Source of the DNA: Actinomycetota bacterium
GTDB taxonomy: Bacteria; Actinomycetota; Acidimicrobiia; Spongiisociales; UBA5794
NCBI GenBank assembly: GCA_030125685.1
Contig: JASJYA010000007.1
Location: 1 to 34,177, forward strand
Reading direction: 5' to 3'
Length of the DNA: 34,177 nucleotides
In this document: piece after piece, positions 16,070 through 25,400 of the stretch
How positions within the stretch are numbered: position 1 is the stretch's first letter
How the letters are laid out: each line of letters begins with the position of its first letter
Program-made: the position numbers and the translations under genes
The notes under the pieces: generated by a model
The model's input: only the letters and a program-made list of their open reading frames with translations
Database searches by the model: none
What the model was told of the DNA's origin: nothing

Positions 16070-17250
16070 GACTCCGCCCGTAAGGTCATAACCGTGTCCC
16101 AGATCTGGGTTGCTACGTCGCGCTTAGACATGAGCGGAAGATCTCTGGTCGAGCCGTCCCTGAACACGAACCGGACCTCGTTCGTGTCGGACCCGAAGCC
16201 CGAACCCTCCTTGGCGATGTCGTTCGCTACGAGCAGGTCAACATCCTTCGCCGTCGCCTTCTCCGACGCGGTGTCAAGCGAACCGGTCTCAGCCGCGAAG
16301 CCGACCAGGAAGGGTCGAGACGTCATCTCGCTGACTCCCTTGAGAATGTCGGGAGTCGGCACGAGTCGGATCTCTGGAACACCAGCTGTGCGCCGAATCT
16401 TGGTGCGGTGGACCTGATCGGGTCTGAAATCAGCGACCGCAGCGGCCAACACCGCTACGTCGGCGGCGCCAGCCCGCGACCATACAGCTTCAGCCATCTC
16501 ATCTGCGGTCTCGACCTGCACGATCTCAATGGATCCCACCGGCGTTTGAGTCGTCGTGGTCACCAGAACGACCTCCGCCCCTCGTTCTACGGCGACTTCG
16601 GCGATCGATGCGCCCATTTTCCCCGACGAACGATTGCCGATGTAACGCACGGGATCAATCGGCTCTCTCGTCCCCCCGGCCGTGACGATCACCCGAAGGC
16701 CCGCCATATCCAGTCTTGGGAAAGCCTCCCGTACGGCGTCTGCGATCACCTCGGGGTCGGCAAGTCGCCCAGGCCCTTCATCGCCGCCTGCGAGCGGCCC
16801 GTCCTCGGGGTCAACAATCTCGTACCCGTAGGCGCGGAGCGTCTCAATGTTCTTCTGGACGGCTGGCTGATCCAGCATCTCTGTGTGCATCGCCGGAGCA
16901 ATAACCACGCGCGCCCTCGATGCAAGGACAGTAGCTACGAGCACGTCAGACGACTGACCGGCCGCTAGTTTCGAGATCGTCGAGGCGGTCGCCGGAGCAA
17001 TGACGATCACATCGGCCCACCGGCCGAGCGTTGTATGGGGAGACACGTCCTCTCCACCAAAGAAGCTCGTGACTGGATCTGTGCCGGTAATGGCGCCGAA
17101 GGTGGCAGACCCGACGAACTCGAGCGCTGACTCGGTCATGACGACACGAACCGTGGCTCCACGGTCGATCAGTCTTCGAGCGAGGTAGACGGCCTTGTAA
17201 GCAGCGACTCCCCCGGTCACCCCGAGGACGACGTGCCGCCCTTCGGCCAT
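16066..17250 (-). CDS. coaBC: bifunctional phosphopantothenoylcysteine decarboxylase/synthetase
   Basis: Two successive steps of coenzyme A synthesis: CoaB ligates cysteine to phosphopantothenate with CTP, and CoaC, an FMN flavoprotein, decarboxylates the product. The 394-aa protein has the CoaC domain at about residues 1-180 (GVTGGVAAYKA, SPHTTLGRWAD with the catalytic His, APAMHTEM, GDEGPGRLADPE) and the CoaB domain from about 185 (VTAGGTREPIDPVRYIGNRSSGKMG, AAVADFRP, KIRR, LVANDI). The PxMNxxM asparagine is His, and the ACGD cysteine is Gly. As I recall, these exchanges are also seen in mycobacterial CoaBC, so I do not take them as loss of function. Its start lies 3 nt after rpoZ. Confidence 0.96.
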   Translation of the reverse strand: MAEGRHVVLGVTGGVAAYKAVYLARRLIDRGATVRVVMTESALEFVGSATFGAITGTDPVTSFFGGEDVSPHTTLGRWADVIVIAPATASTISKLAAGQSSDVLVATVLASRARVVIAPAMHTEMLDQPAVQKNIETLRAYGYEIVDPEDGPLAGGDEGPGRLADPEVIADAVREAFPRLDMAGLRVIVTAGGTREPIDPVRYIGNRSSGKMGASIAEVAVERGAEVVLVTTTTQTPVGSIEIVQVETADEMAEAVWSRAGAADVAVLAAAVADFRPDQVHRTKIRRTAGVPEIRLVPTPDILKGVSEMTSRPFLVGFAAETGSLDTASEKATAKDVDLLVANDIAKEGSGFGSDTNEVRFVFRDGSTRDLPLMSKRDVATQIWDTVMTLRAES

Positions 17251-17253
17251 GGG

Positions 17254-17529
17254 TTACTCCCCGGTTGGGGCGATGACGACTTTGTCTTCGAAAATCTCCT
17301 CGAGGGCGATCGAGAGAGGTTTCCTCGACATTGAATGCACCTGAGGAGGAATGTATCCGCCGAGGCCGGCGCCGAGCTCGTTGAAGTAGGCGTTGATCTG
17401 GCGCGCTCGGCGGGCTGCGAGCACAACAAGTGCAAAGCGGGAGTTAGTCTTCGCGACCATTTCTCCGATTGGGGGTTCAACCATCATGTCGGTGGGCTCC
17501 TCAGATTGTACAGGCACTATCTCTGGCAA
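17254..17529 (-). CDS. rpoZ: RNA polymerase omega subunit
   Basis: Small RNA polymerase subunit that helps fold and assemble beta-prime. The 91-aa protein carries the core motif NSRFALVVLAARRARQINAYFNELG (about residues 29-53; compare SKYALVxxAAKRARQIN in other Actinobacteria) and the KPLSIALEEIFEDKV C-terminal helix. It has the actinobacterial size rather than the longer proteobacterial form. The start at 17529 is likely; M15/M16 (MMVEPPIGEMV) is an alternative. It sits 15 nt after gmk, in the conserved gmk-rpoZ-coaBC order. Confidence 0.93.
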   Translation of the reverse strand: MPEIVPVQSEEPTDMMVEPPIGEMVAKTNSRFALVVLAARRARQINAYFNELGAGLGGYIPPQVHSMSRKPLSIALEEIFEDKVVIAPTGE

Positions 17530-17544
17530 GCGAGCGTGTCGAAA

Positions 17545-18150
17545 CTACGCGACATGTACGCCTTCGGAGCGAAGTATACCGAGAACTTGTTCGATCGTGC
17601 GCGTCAGGTCGTCGTTCTCAACAATGTGGTCGTACACGTATGGCGCCTCAGCCATCTGAGCGGTCGCGACATCGAGACGAACCTCCATGTCGCTCTCCGG
17701 CGTGTCACCCCGTCCGACAAGGCGTTCCTGGAGAGCCGAGAGCGTCGGCGGCGAAACAAAGATCAACACGGCATTCTCATAGGCGCCCCGAATCTGCTTC
17801 GCTCCCTCGTTCTCAATGTCGAGGATCACGCTCTGCCCGGACCTCAGGACGGGATCGACCGCTGCTCGGAGCGTTCCGTAGAGGTACCCGCCGTATTCGA
17901 CCCACTCAAGGATGTCTCCCTCCGTTACTTTCGCCTCGAAATCTTCTCGATTCAGAAAGTGGTAGTCCTCACCGTCGACCTCGCCCCTACGCGGTGGACG
18001 CGTTGTGGCGGAAACGGAGAACACGGACGATGTCCGATCAAGCACAGCCTCCACAATGGTTGTCTTTCCGACGCCGGAAGGGCCGGAGATCACGACAAGT
18101 CTGCCCCTATGAGATGAGGTCTGGTCGGAAGTGTTCTGGGAAGTGTCCAA
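17545..18150 (-). CDS. gmk: guanylate kinase
   Basis: Phosphorylates GMP to GDP. The 201-aa protein has the Walker A loop GPSGVGKTT (about residues 23-31), the GMP-binding SATTRPPRRGEVDGEDYHFL, FLEWVEY-like ILEWVEYGGYLYGT, and LDIENEGAKQI (Asp of Walker B). It appears to start at TTG with GAGG 6 nt upstream. A -10-like TACAAT stands 35 nt before the start. It is the first gene of the gmk-rpoZ-coaBC-priA unit and diverges from the plus-strand PH-domain pair. Confidence 0.95.
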   Translation of the reverse strand: MDTSQNTSDQTSSHRGRLVVISGPSGVGKTTIVEAVLDRTSSVFSVSATTRPPRRGEVDGEDYHFLNREDFEAKVTEGDILEWVEYGGYLYGTLRAAVDPVLRSGQSVILDIENEGAKQIRGAYENAVLIFVSPPTLSALQERLVGRGDTPESDMEVRLDVATAQMAEAPYVYDHIVENDDLTRTIEQVLGILRSEGVHVA

Positions 18151-18184
18151 CGAGAACCTCGCGTGGATAGGAAGCGCCGTCCCG

Positions 18185-18190
18185 ATTGTA
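18185..18190 (-). promoter_or_regulatory. possible gmk -10 box (TACAAT)
   Basis: TACAAT on the minus strand, 34-35 nt upstream of the gmk TTG, in a divergent intergenic region where a promoter is expected. No convincing TTGACA-like -35 is present at 16-18 nt (the hexamer there is GGCATC), so this is only a candidate. Confidence 0.3.
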
Positions 18191-18221
18191 CGGCTGCATG
18201 GGACACCGATGCCGGCTTAAG

Positions 18222-18249
18222 CCGTGTCCTCCCTGAAGGGAGGACACGG
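18222..18249. repeat. perfect 12-bp hairpin in the gmk / PH-protein divergent gap
   Basis: CCGTGTCCTCCC, loop TGAA, GGGAGGACACGG: a perfect palindrome with a tetraloop. It is followed by further dyads, CTCCC/GGGAG near 18260-18271 and GGGAGG/CCTCCC across about 18268-18301. There is no T-tract on either side, and both flanking genes point away, so it is not a terminator for them. It may be a REP-like extragenic palindrome, an operator, or a scar at the edge of the plus-strand unit. The rest of the 163-nt gap shows only the TACAAT candidate. Confidence 0.6.
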
Positions 18250-18313
18250 ACTTCGAGCACTCCCCCGGGAGGGAGCTGGAGCATGCGCCCCGTGCCTCCC
18301 TAGCATTGGCGAC

Positions 18314-18826
18314 ATGTGGGACGCCCCCGGATTCGAGGCCCTGCCGGCTAAAGCCCTATTCGTGTTGCGGCTCCGCAGAGGCTTCATGATGCTCATCATC
18401 ATCGTCATGCTGGTCGTCGCCGATGTGGTCATCCGGCAGCTCGTTGGAGTGCCTCTCCCCCCGCTCGTCCTGCCCGCCATGACAGCCTTGGCCGCTCTCG
18501 CCGTCGGGTGGACCTGGACCCGGCTCGCCTGGGAAGCAGTGGGCTGGCGCCTCAACGACAGCACATTTGAGACCCGATCCGGCGTCTACTGGAAGGTTTG
18601 GAAGGGGATCCCCCGAGACCGCGTCCAATTCGTCGAAGTCACCTCAGGTCCCCTCCAGCGCTACTACGGGTTGGCGACGCTGGTGGTTCGCACCGCAGGG
18701 GTCCGCACGCCGGCCGTCAGTGTCGAAGACCTCGCGGCCGACGTCGCGGAGCGTCTCCGCGCCGAACTCAGCCCCGAGGCGCCCGGTCCTGTGCCAGGGA
18801 ACCGGGTGACGGAGCCGGGCCTGTGA
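18314..18826 (+). CDS. bacterial PH-domain membrane protein (YdbS-like)
   Basis: Membrane protein of 170 aa with one bacterial PH domain (bPH_2, DUF304). Two hydrophobic segments near the N-terminus (about residues 23-42, FMMLIIIVMLVVADVVI, and about 50-70, PPLVLPAMTALAALAVGW) are followed by the PH domain: WRLNDSTFETRSGVYWK, then IPRDRVQFVEVTSGPLQRYYGLATLVVRTAG. This is the classical l-P-r-i-Q-x-V ... R-x-x-G-L pattern. The open frame extends to 18224, but the upstream part runs through the palindromes, so ATG 18314 (MWDAPGFEALPA) is preferred. No strong Shine-Dalgarno is seen. Its TGA overlaps the GTG of the next gene. The biochemical role of the family is poorly defined; links to envelope stress are reported for YdbS/YdbT-type pairs. 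Confidence 0.85.
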   Translation: MWDAPGFEALPAKALFVLRLRRGFMMLIIIVMLVVADVVIRQLVGVPLPPLVLPAMTALAALAVGWTWTRLAWEAVGWRLNDSTFETRSGVYWKVWKGIPRDRVQFVEVTSGPLQRYYGLATLVVRTAGVRTPAVSVEDLAADVAERLRAELSPEAPGPVPGNRVTEPGL

Positions 18827-20349
18827 CCGAATCCGAACCTCCCACCGCCGAGGAGTCCCAGCCGGTACCTCAGCTCGACAACGGCCCCGACAACGGAAAT
18901 GGGTGGCAGCGCCTTCACCCGGCCACCATCGCCGACGACATCCTCCAACGCATCCCCAGTGTTGCGATCGGCCTCTTCCTCATCTTGACGAGCGGTGGGC
19001 GCAACGCCCTCTTCGAACTCATCCAACTCACAGTCGGTTTCGGCGCCGTCGCCCCTGTCGTCGTCCGGTATCTCACCGGCCGCTACCGGGTCGGACCCGA
19101 GCTGCTCCAGTGGCGGGTCGGCGTCCTCAAGAAGGTCGACACCGACATGCCACGTCACCGCATCCAGTCGGTCGACACCCGCATCAACATCATCGGTCGG
19201 ATGTTCGGCCTCGAGACTGTCGTCATCAGCTCGGCAGGGGGCGAGGGAGAGATCACGATCGGCCTCGTCGGCGCTCCGGAGGCCCACCGACTGCGAGCCC
19301 AACTGTCACCGGAAGCGGTGGGGGTGACCGGCGCCGAGCCGGTGGAAGGCGGTTCAACCGAGGTTCGAGGAGCACCGGTGATCCCGGAGACCGAACTGGC
19401 GATCCTCACCGCCTCTGACCTGCCGAGGGTGATGCTGGTCAACACCGGCAGGCTGACAGGGATCCTCGGCCTCATCGCCATCAGTGTCGCAGTCGTCATC
19501 GGCGTCTCAACGGGGTTCCTGAGACCGGGGCAGTTGCTGTTCTTCCTCCCAGTGCTAGGCGGCATGTTCGCGCTGGGAACAGGCGTCGCCACCCAGGCGA
19601 TCGGCTTCTCGTCAAGGCTGTACGGCGACCGGATCCGAGTCGCCCGCGGCATCGTCACCCGAACCGAGTTCGAGGCGCCGCTAGCCAGAGTCCAGGGTGT
19701 AACGATCAGGCGCAGCGTTCCCGCCCGTCGGATCGGGACCGAGGCCATCTCCGTCGACACCGCAGACGTAAGCGGTAGGGACGCCTCGAATCAGACCCTA
19801 GTGCACCCCATCGCCCCTTCGGGGCAGTGGGAGGAGTGGGTTCCGCTCTTCCTCGGCGCCCCGGTTCCTGACCCGGACGAGTTCCGCCGGGTCGCTCCGG
19901 TGTCGCTGCGCCGGCGCTGGATCGCCGTTGCCCGTCACGCCATCGTGCTGTGGGCGGTGGCCGGCATCGTCGCATGGATGCTCACACAGTGGATCGGGCG
20001 AGGCCGGCTCGTGATTGGGATCGCCATCGCTGTCGCCGTGCTCGTACCGCTCGCATCCGGTGTCGTCGAGACGCTTCGCTACCGCAACGAGCGATGGGCT
20101 CTCGGAGACGAAACCGTTGCATTCCGCCACGGCGCCCTCACCATGTCGCTCGTGATCGTGCCCAGGGCGAGGACTCAGGGTGTCCTGATCCGGGCCAACT
20201 GGTTCCAGCGCAGGCACGGTGTGGCCAACGTTTCGGTCGACACCGCCTCTCCCAGCGTTGCCGGTGAGGGTCGGGATCTCTACCTCGCCGACGCCGTCAC
20301 GCTCGCAGAAGGTCTGCTGGCCACCATCGACGAGGGGGGCGGCGTGTGA
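18823..20349 (+). CDS. multi-PH-domain membrane protein (YdbT-like)
   Basis: Membrane protein of 508 aa and the usual partner of the single-PH protein upstream. It has about six hydrophobic segments in three pairs (near residues 40-85, 205-255 and 360-410), each pair followed by a bPH_2 domain. The first reads RYRVGPELLQWRVGVLKKVDTDMPRHRIQSVD, then GRMFGLETVVISSAGGEG. The second has SRLYGDRIRVARGIVTRTEFEAPLARVQGV. The third has ALGDETVAFRHGALTMSLVIVPRARTQGV with the final RRHGVANVSVDTA. The frame is open back to 18598, but that part reads another frame of the upstream gene. The real start is the GTG that overlaps the upstream TGA (GTGA). This pair is the only plus-strand unit in the window. 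Confidence 0.88.
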   Translation: MTESEPPTAEESQPVPQLDNGPDNGNGWQRLHPATIADDILQRIPSVAIGLFLILTSGGRNALFELIQLTVGFGAVAPVVVRYLTGRYRVGPELLQWRVGVLKKVDTDMPRHRIQSVDTRINIIGRMFGLETVVISSAGGEGEITIGLVGAPEAHRLRAQLSPEAVGVTGAEPVEGGSTEVRGAPVIPETELAILTASDLPRVMLVNTGRLTGILGLIAISVAVVIGVSTGFLRPGQLLFFLPVLGGMFALGTGVATQAIGFSSRLYGDRIRVARGIVTRTEFEAPLARVQGVTIRRSVPARRIGTEAISVDTADVSGRDASNQTLVHPIAPSGQWEEWVPLFLGAPVPDPDEFRRVAPVSLRRRWIAVARHAIVLWAVAGIVAWMLTQWIGRGRLVIGIAIAVAVLVPLASGVVETLRYRNERWALGDETVAFRHGALTMSLVIVPRARTQGVLIRANWFQRRHGVANVSVDTASPSVAGEGRDLYLADAVTLAEGLLATIDEGGGV

Positions 20350-20455
20350 TATCAGTTCGTCGGAAATGAGCCACTTCGGATGTAACCGGGTTCACCTGGG
20401 TGGGCGACCGAGCATCACACAGCCAACGACACCCCGCTCAAATCCGAACTGCCTC
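20350..20455. other. convergent gap between the PH-protein pair and mihF
   Basis: The 106 bases between two converging genes were checked for a terminator. There is a GTGTGAT...ATCACAC inverted repeat (20344-20350 and about 20413-20419) and a weak CAGTTCG...CGAACTG dyad, but no compact GC stem with a T-tract in either direction. Nothing definite can be annotated. Confidence 0.4.
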
Positions 20456-20764
20456 TTAGGAGAATCGTTCGATCAGAGCCTCACGTTGATTTGAACCGAG
20501 ACCCCTGATTGTGCGGTTCTCCGCGATGCCGATCTCCTCGAGAAGGCGCTTCGTGCTTACCTTGCCCATGCCCGGCATCGACACCACAATAGCTTTAATC
20601 TTCGTGCCTGCAACGAGATCGTTCTCCGCAGCACGATCGAGGACGTCCTGAAACGTGAGACTCCCTGTCTTGAGCAACGCCTTGATCTCCGCTCGCACCC
20701 TTCGGGCTTCACCTGCACGCGCGAGCGCCGTTGCTCGCTGTTCCTCGGTCATTTCTGGAAACAC
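20456..20764 (-). CDS. mihF: mycobacterial-type integration host factor (mIHF)
   Basis: Small actinobacterial nucleoid protein that bends DNA. The 102-aa protein matches the family along its length: LTxEQRAAAL-like MTEEQRATALARAGEARRVRAEIKALLK, then VLDRAAENDLVAGTKIKAIVVSMPGMGKVSTKRLLEEIGI (the H2TH-like DNA-binding part), and the signature RTIRGLGSNQREAL. AGGAGG precedes a GTG start by 4 nt; the ATG five codons later is the alternative. It follows pyrF after 27 nt, a linkage conserved in Actinobacteria, but its usual next neighbour gmk is displaced by the plus-strand PH pair. Confidence 0.93.
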   Translation of the reverse strand: MFPEMTEEQRATALARAGEARRVRAEIKALLKTGSLTFQDVLDRAAENDLVAGTKIKAIVVSMPGMGKVSTKRLLEEIGIAENRTIRGLGSNQREALIERFS

Positions 20765-20791
20765 ACGCCCTCCTGTTCAAGGAACATCGTA

Positions 20792-21505
20792 TCAAATAGA
20801 GGTTCCTGTGGCGGTGATATCAGCCAGAATCGCCGCGGCCGCAGCCGCCGGGTCCTCCGCTTGCGTGATCGGCCTCCCGATGACAAGCATCGTGGCGCCT
20901 CTTGCAATGGCCTCCCGAGGTGTCGCCGTTCTTTCCTGGTCGTCTCCCAGATCGGTCAATCGAATACCAGGAGTCACACGCTTGAGCGTTGGCGCCGCCT
21001 GGGCGACAACGTTCAGCTCGAGGGGGGAGCACACCAGACCCTCACATCCAGCCTCGTCCGCCACCTTGGCCATCTTCCCCACGAGCTGGCCCGGGGTGCG
21101 CTGGATGCCGACCCGCTCGAGGTCGGATTTGGCGAGTGATGTCAGCACGGAGACACCAAGCACACCGGCCTCCGAGCCGGCCGCTCCCCTCGCCAGTCCC
21201 TCAACCGCGGCTTCGAGCATGTCGCCACCCCCACTCGCGTGCGCAGTTACCCAGCGTGCACCGTGCTTTCCGATGCGCTCGGCGGCCGCGGCGACCTGGG
21301 AGGGAATATCGTGGAGCTTTGCGTCTACGAAGACCGGCTTTCCGACGCGAACGAGCGCGTCGATCGTCCCCGGCCCCGGGCCGTACAGCAACCCGAGCCC
21401 GATCTTGAACGCTCCGACATAGGGGGCGACGACCTGGGCCATACGTACCGCGTCTTGGGCCGTCGGCATGTCGAGGGCTACGATGATCGGATTCTCGCTC
21501 ACCAT
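20792..21505 (-). CDS. pyrF: orotidine 5'-phosphate decarboxylase
   Basis: Last step of UMP synthesis. The 237-aa protein starts [14 protein letters not shown] and contains the catalytic D-x-K-x-x-D-I-P signature as FVDAKLHDIPSQV (about residues 59-71), plus VTAHASGGGDML and TPGIRL toward the C-terminal phosphate-binding loop. This is the short bacterial class I form rather than the longer mycobacterial-type enzyme. Its ATG lies within the final codons of pyrD (7-nt overlap). Confidence 0.95.
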   Translation of the reverse strand: MVSENPIIVALDMPTAQDAVRMAQVVAPYVGAFKIGLGLLYGPGPGTIDALVRVGKPVFVDAKLHDIPSQVAAAAERIGKHGARWVTAHASGGGDMLEAAVEGLARGAAGSEAGVLGVSVLTSLAKSDLERVGIQRTPGQLVGKMAKVADEAGCEGLVCSPLELNVVAQAAPTLKRVTPGIRLTDLGDDQERTATPREAIARGATMLVIGRPITQAEDPAAAAAAILADITATGTSI

Positions 21506-22407
21506 GGTTCAAATGCTCCGATCAATTCGGTGATCGACGAAATCTTCCGCCGCCGCATATACCGCTTCAGGTCGCGGGTGATACGTCGTGCAATTCGCGG
21601 CGTCTTGAAGTGAGCCGAGCCTATCGCTACTGCCGAAGCTCCAGCGAGCATGAACTCGACAACGTGGTCGGCGTGGGAGACACCGCCGCAGCCGACGATC
21701 GGAAGGCCCGGAACGTCCCGCGTTACCTCAAGAACACTCTTGATGGCAATCGGTCGGATCGGAGCGCCGGAGTAGCCGCCGATGAGTCCGCTCAACGCCG
21801 GCTTGCGGGTATCGGGATCGATGCGGGCGCCCATTACCGTGTTCGAGACCACGACCCAGTCTGCTCCCGCATTCTGGACGGCAGCCGCCACACGGCTTAT
21901 GGGCTGTGCGTCGGAGGACAATTTCGCTCCGATAGGAAGCCCGGTAGCTGACCTGACGCTGCGTACGACTTCAGCGGAGAGCATCGCGTCGAGAGCAAAA
22001 GGGACGCCGTCAAGATTCGGGCAGGAGAGGTTCACTTCGATTGCCGCCACACCCACCGAAGCCATCTTGGCCGCGACCTCGGCGAAGCCTGCAACGTCAT
22101 GTGCTACCACGCTCCCCCACACATCGGTCGGGAGAGCGTCGAGGGAGCTCGCATGCGTCTCGATCCAGGCGTCGATTCCTGGATTCTGGATCCCGATGCC
22201 GTTGAGCATCCCGATCTCTCCGGGCGTGATCCGAGGAGGTTTCCTCCCCGGCCAGGATTCCGGGGCGACTGACTTCACCGTCGCAGCGCCGTACAGCGAA
22301 AAGTCAATGACCTTCGCGAAGTCAATGACCGAACCGACCGTTCCAGAGGCCGCTACAAGCGGCGAAGAGAGGGAGTATGCACCGAGCGCCGTCGCCAGCG
22401 GGCTCAT
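21499..22407 (-). CDS. pyrD: dihydroorotate dehydrogenase, class 1B-like
   Basis: Oxidises dihydroorotate to orotate with FMN. The 302-aa protein has class 1 features: [11 protein letters not shown] near residues 15-25, [28 protein letters not shown], and the active-site EVNLSCPN with cysteine as base. IGAKLS and GCGGV phosphate/FMN loops follow. The N-terminal region resembles the catalytic subunit of class 1B enzymes, which normally pass electrons to the iron-sulfur flavoprotein PyrK. No pyrK is present: carB overlaps the pyrD start directly (ATGA). The physiological electron acceptor is therefore unclear from this window. Confidence 0.94.
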   Translation of the reverse strand: MSPLATALGAYSLSSPLVAASGTVGSVIDFAKVIDFSLYGAATVKSVAPESWPGRKPPRITPGEIGMLNGIGIQNPGIDAWIETHASSLDALPTDVWGSVVAHDVAGFAEVAAKMASVGVAAIEVNLSCPNLDGVPFALDAMLSAEVVRSVRSATGLPIGAKLSSDAQPISRVAAAVQNAGADWVVVSNTVMGARIDPDTRKPALSGLIGGYSGAPIRPIAIKSVLEVTRDVPGLPIVGCGGVSHADHVVEFMLAGASAVAIGSAHFKTPRIARRITRDLKRYMRRRKISSITELIGAFEPW

Positions 22408-25400
22408 GCCAGGCCTGCCGAGGCGTGGAGGTCCTGAATGCTGACAACGTCGAACTGTCCGGCACGAGCGGCTTCGATGCTCCTCGCAACCGCGAGCCCG
22501 CCTTCAGCAGTCGTGATGCACGGGATACCGTGCCGGGTAGCGGCAAGCCGGATCGTTCGGCCGTCCCCTCGAGCTTTTCCTCCCGCGGGTGTGTTCACGA
22601 TGAGGCCGATCCGGCCTTCCTGTATCAATCGGACCGGGTCGTAGGCGCCCTCCCCCACCTTGTCGACGTGCGTTGTGGCAATGCCGCTGCGCGCCAGATG
22701 TCCCGCCGTTCCGTGAGTGGCGAAAAGCTTGAACCCGAGATTCGACAATAGCTGGGCAATCTCGACGCCGTTCGCCTTGTCCCTGTCGGCGAGCGAGATA
22801 AAGACGCCCCCGGATTCGGGAACTTCGTGGCCTGCCCCCTTCAGAGCTTTGGCGTAGGCCACGGCTGTCGTCTCGCTGACACCCATCACTTCGCCTGTGG
22901 CCCGCATCTCAGGCCCAAGCAGTGTGTCCTCGTTCGGGAAGCGCTTCCACGGAAGCACCGCCTCCTTGACTGCCGTGTACGGAAGCTCCACGGCCATGCG
23001 CGGCACGAGGCCTGCGTCTCTCAGATCCGCGAGCCTCTCCCCCATCATCACCCTGGTCGCCACCTTGGCGAGAGGCACCCCTGTTGCCTTCGAGATGAAC
23101 GGAACTGTACGCGACGCTCGTGGGTTGGCTTCAAGCACCCAGACGTCGTCGCCCCGTATCGCGAACTGGATATTCAGCAAGCCGCACACTCCGAGCGCTT
23201 TCGCCAGCTTGAGCGTATCAGAGAGGATCTGCTCAATGACATGATCCGAGAGTGTCGGCGGCGGCACCACGCACGCCGAATCCCCCGAGTGCACACCCGC
23301 CTCCTCAACATGTTCCATGATCCCACCGATGTAGATGTCGTCGCCGTCAAATACCGCGTCGACGTCAACCTCGATCGCGGACTCGAGGAATCGATCGATA
23401 AGGAGCGGCGACTCACCAAGGTCGACCTCTCCGCCCGGCGTTGCGCCGTAGAGATCAGTCAGATATTCGCTGAGTTCCTCGATGCTGTAGATGATCCGCA
23501 TCGCTCTGCCGCCTAGAACGTATGAGGGTCGCACGACGACAGGGAACCCGATCTCATCGACGACCCCCATCGCCTCGACGACGCTCCTCGCTGTCCCGTG
23601 GGGCGGCTGGCGGATGCCGTGGTCGGCGCAGAGCGCTGAGAATCGTTCCCTGTCCTCAGCCATGTCGATCGCATCCGGGCTCGTGCCTGCAATACGAACC
23701 CCCGCCTCCTGGAGATCGCGAGCGAGTCCGAGGGGTGTCTGGCCCCCAAGCTGGACGATCACGGCCAGAGGCTTCTCGACAGCCACCACAGCCAGTACAT
23801 CCTCCATGGTGAGTGGCTCGAAGTACAAGCGCGTCGATGTGTCGTAGTCGGTCGAAACGGTCTCCGGGTTGCAATTGAGCATCACGGGCTCGTACCCGGC
23901 GTCTTCGAGCGCGAAAGCTGCGTGGACGCAGCAGTAGTCGAACTCGATCCCCTGCCCTATCCGGTTCGGACCAGACCCGAGCACCAATACCGTTCGGTCC
24001 CCTGGGGCGGTCGCTTCAGACTCGTCCTCGTATGTCGAATAGAAGTACGGAGTCTCGGCCTCGAATTCCGCGGCGCACGTGTCGACGGTCTTGTACGTAA
24101 CCTCGATGCCGTGAGTCGCGCGCATCGCTGCGACGTCCGCCGCCGTGAGCCGCCAAAGGTACGCGAGCTGTTCGTCTGAGAAGCCGAACCGTTTCGCCTC
24201 GCGAAGCAGCTTCGGGTTCGGACCTCCAGACTCGATGGCGCCTCGAAGTTCGACGATCTGCGCGATCTGATCGAGAAACCAGGGATCAATGTAGGTTGAA
24301 CGGGCCAGTACCTCAGGGTCGACTCCGCGTCGTATCGCTTCAGCAACTTCGAACAGCCGGTCGGGACTCGGAACGGCGACTCGGGAAGCCAGGTCGTCAT
24401 CGCTGAGGATCGCGCACCCCTCCTCCCCCGGGTCGGCGTTGAGACCGTGTCGACCGGTCTCCAGACTCCGCAACGCCTTCTGAAGCGCCTCAGGGAAAGT
24501 TCGACCGAAAGCCATAGCCTCCCCGACCGACTGCATAGAGGTTCCGAGCACGGGATCGACGGAGGGGAACTTGGCAAAGTCGAATCTCGGGATTTTGACG
24601 ACTACGTAGTCGAGTGCGGGTTCGAAGGAGGCCGGGGTCGCTCCGGTGATGTCGTTCGTGATCTCATCGAGTGTGAGGCCGACCGCGAGCATCGCCGCTA
24701 ACTTCGCTATCGGGAACCCTGTCGCTTTCGACGCTAGGGCCGACGACCGCGAGACGCGCGGATTCATCTCGATGATGATCCGTCTGCCGGTCTCGGGGTC
24801 AACGGCGAACTGCACATTCGAGCCACCCGTATCAACTCCTATGATCCGGAGACACGCGATCGCGGCGTCGCGCATCTCCTGGTACTCCCGATCCGAGAGC
24901 GTCATGGTGGGCGCTACGGTGATCGAGTCGCCTGTGTGGACGCCCATTGGGTCCAGATTCTCGATCGCACAGACAACCACGGCATTGTCAGCGCTGTCTC
25001 GCATGACTTCGAGTTCGAACTCCTTCCATCCGTAGATGGACTCCTCTACGAGCACTTCGCTGACCGGCGAAGCGTGGATGCCTGCCCGAACGATCCGGTC
25101 GAACTCATCCTCGTCGTGCGCAATGCCGGTACCGCCCCCGCCAAGTATGTAGCTCGGGCGCACCATCACGGGGAAGCCCAGGTCTCTCGCCACGGCCTTT
25201 GCAGCGTCCAACGAATCCACGTACTCCCCCCTCGTCGTCTCCATGCCGGCGGCTTCCATGATCTCTTTGAACCGCCCGCGATCCTCCGCGGCCTCGATCG
25301 CGTCGAGCGAAGCCCCGATGAGTTCGATGCCGAGCTCTTCGAAGACGTTGGCTTCGGCAAGCTCCATCGTCACGTTCAACGCTGTCTGGCCACCGAGCGT

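Noticed and set aside
16066-17250. CoaBC with His for Asn in PAMNxxM and Gly for Cys in the ACGD loop
   Set aside because: At first it looked like loss of decarboxylase residues, but as I recall the same changes occur in mycobacterial CoaBC, so it is a lineage feature.
18598-18822. 75-codon upstream extension of the YdbT-like protein
   Set aside because: It is another frame of the first PH gene; the GTG at 18823 overlapping the upstream TGA is the natural start.
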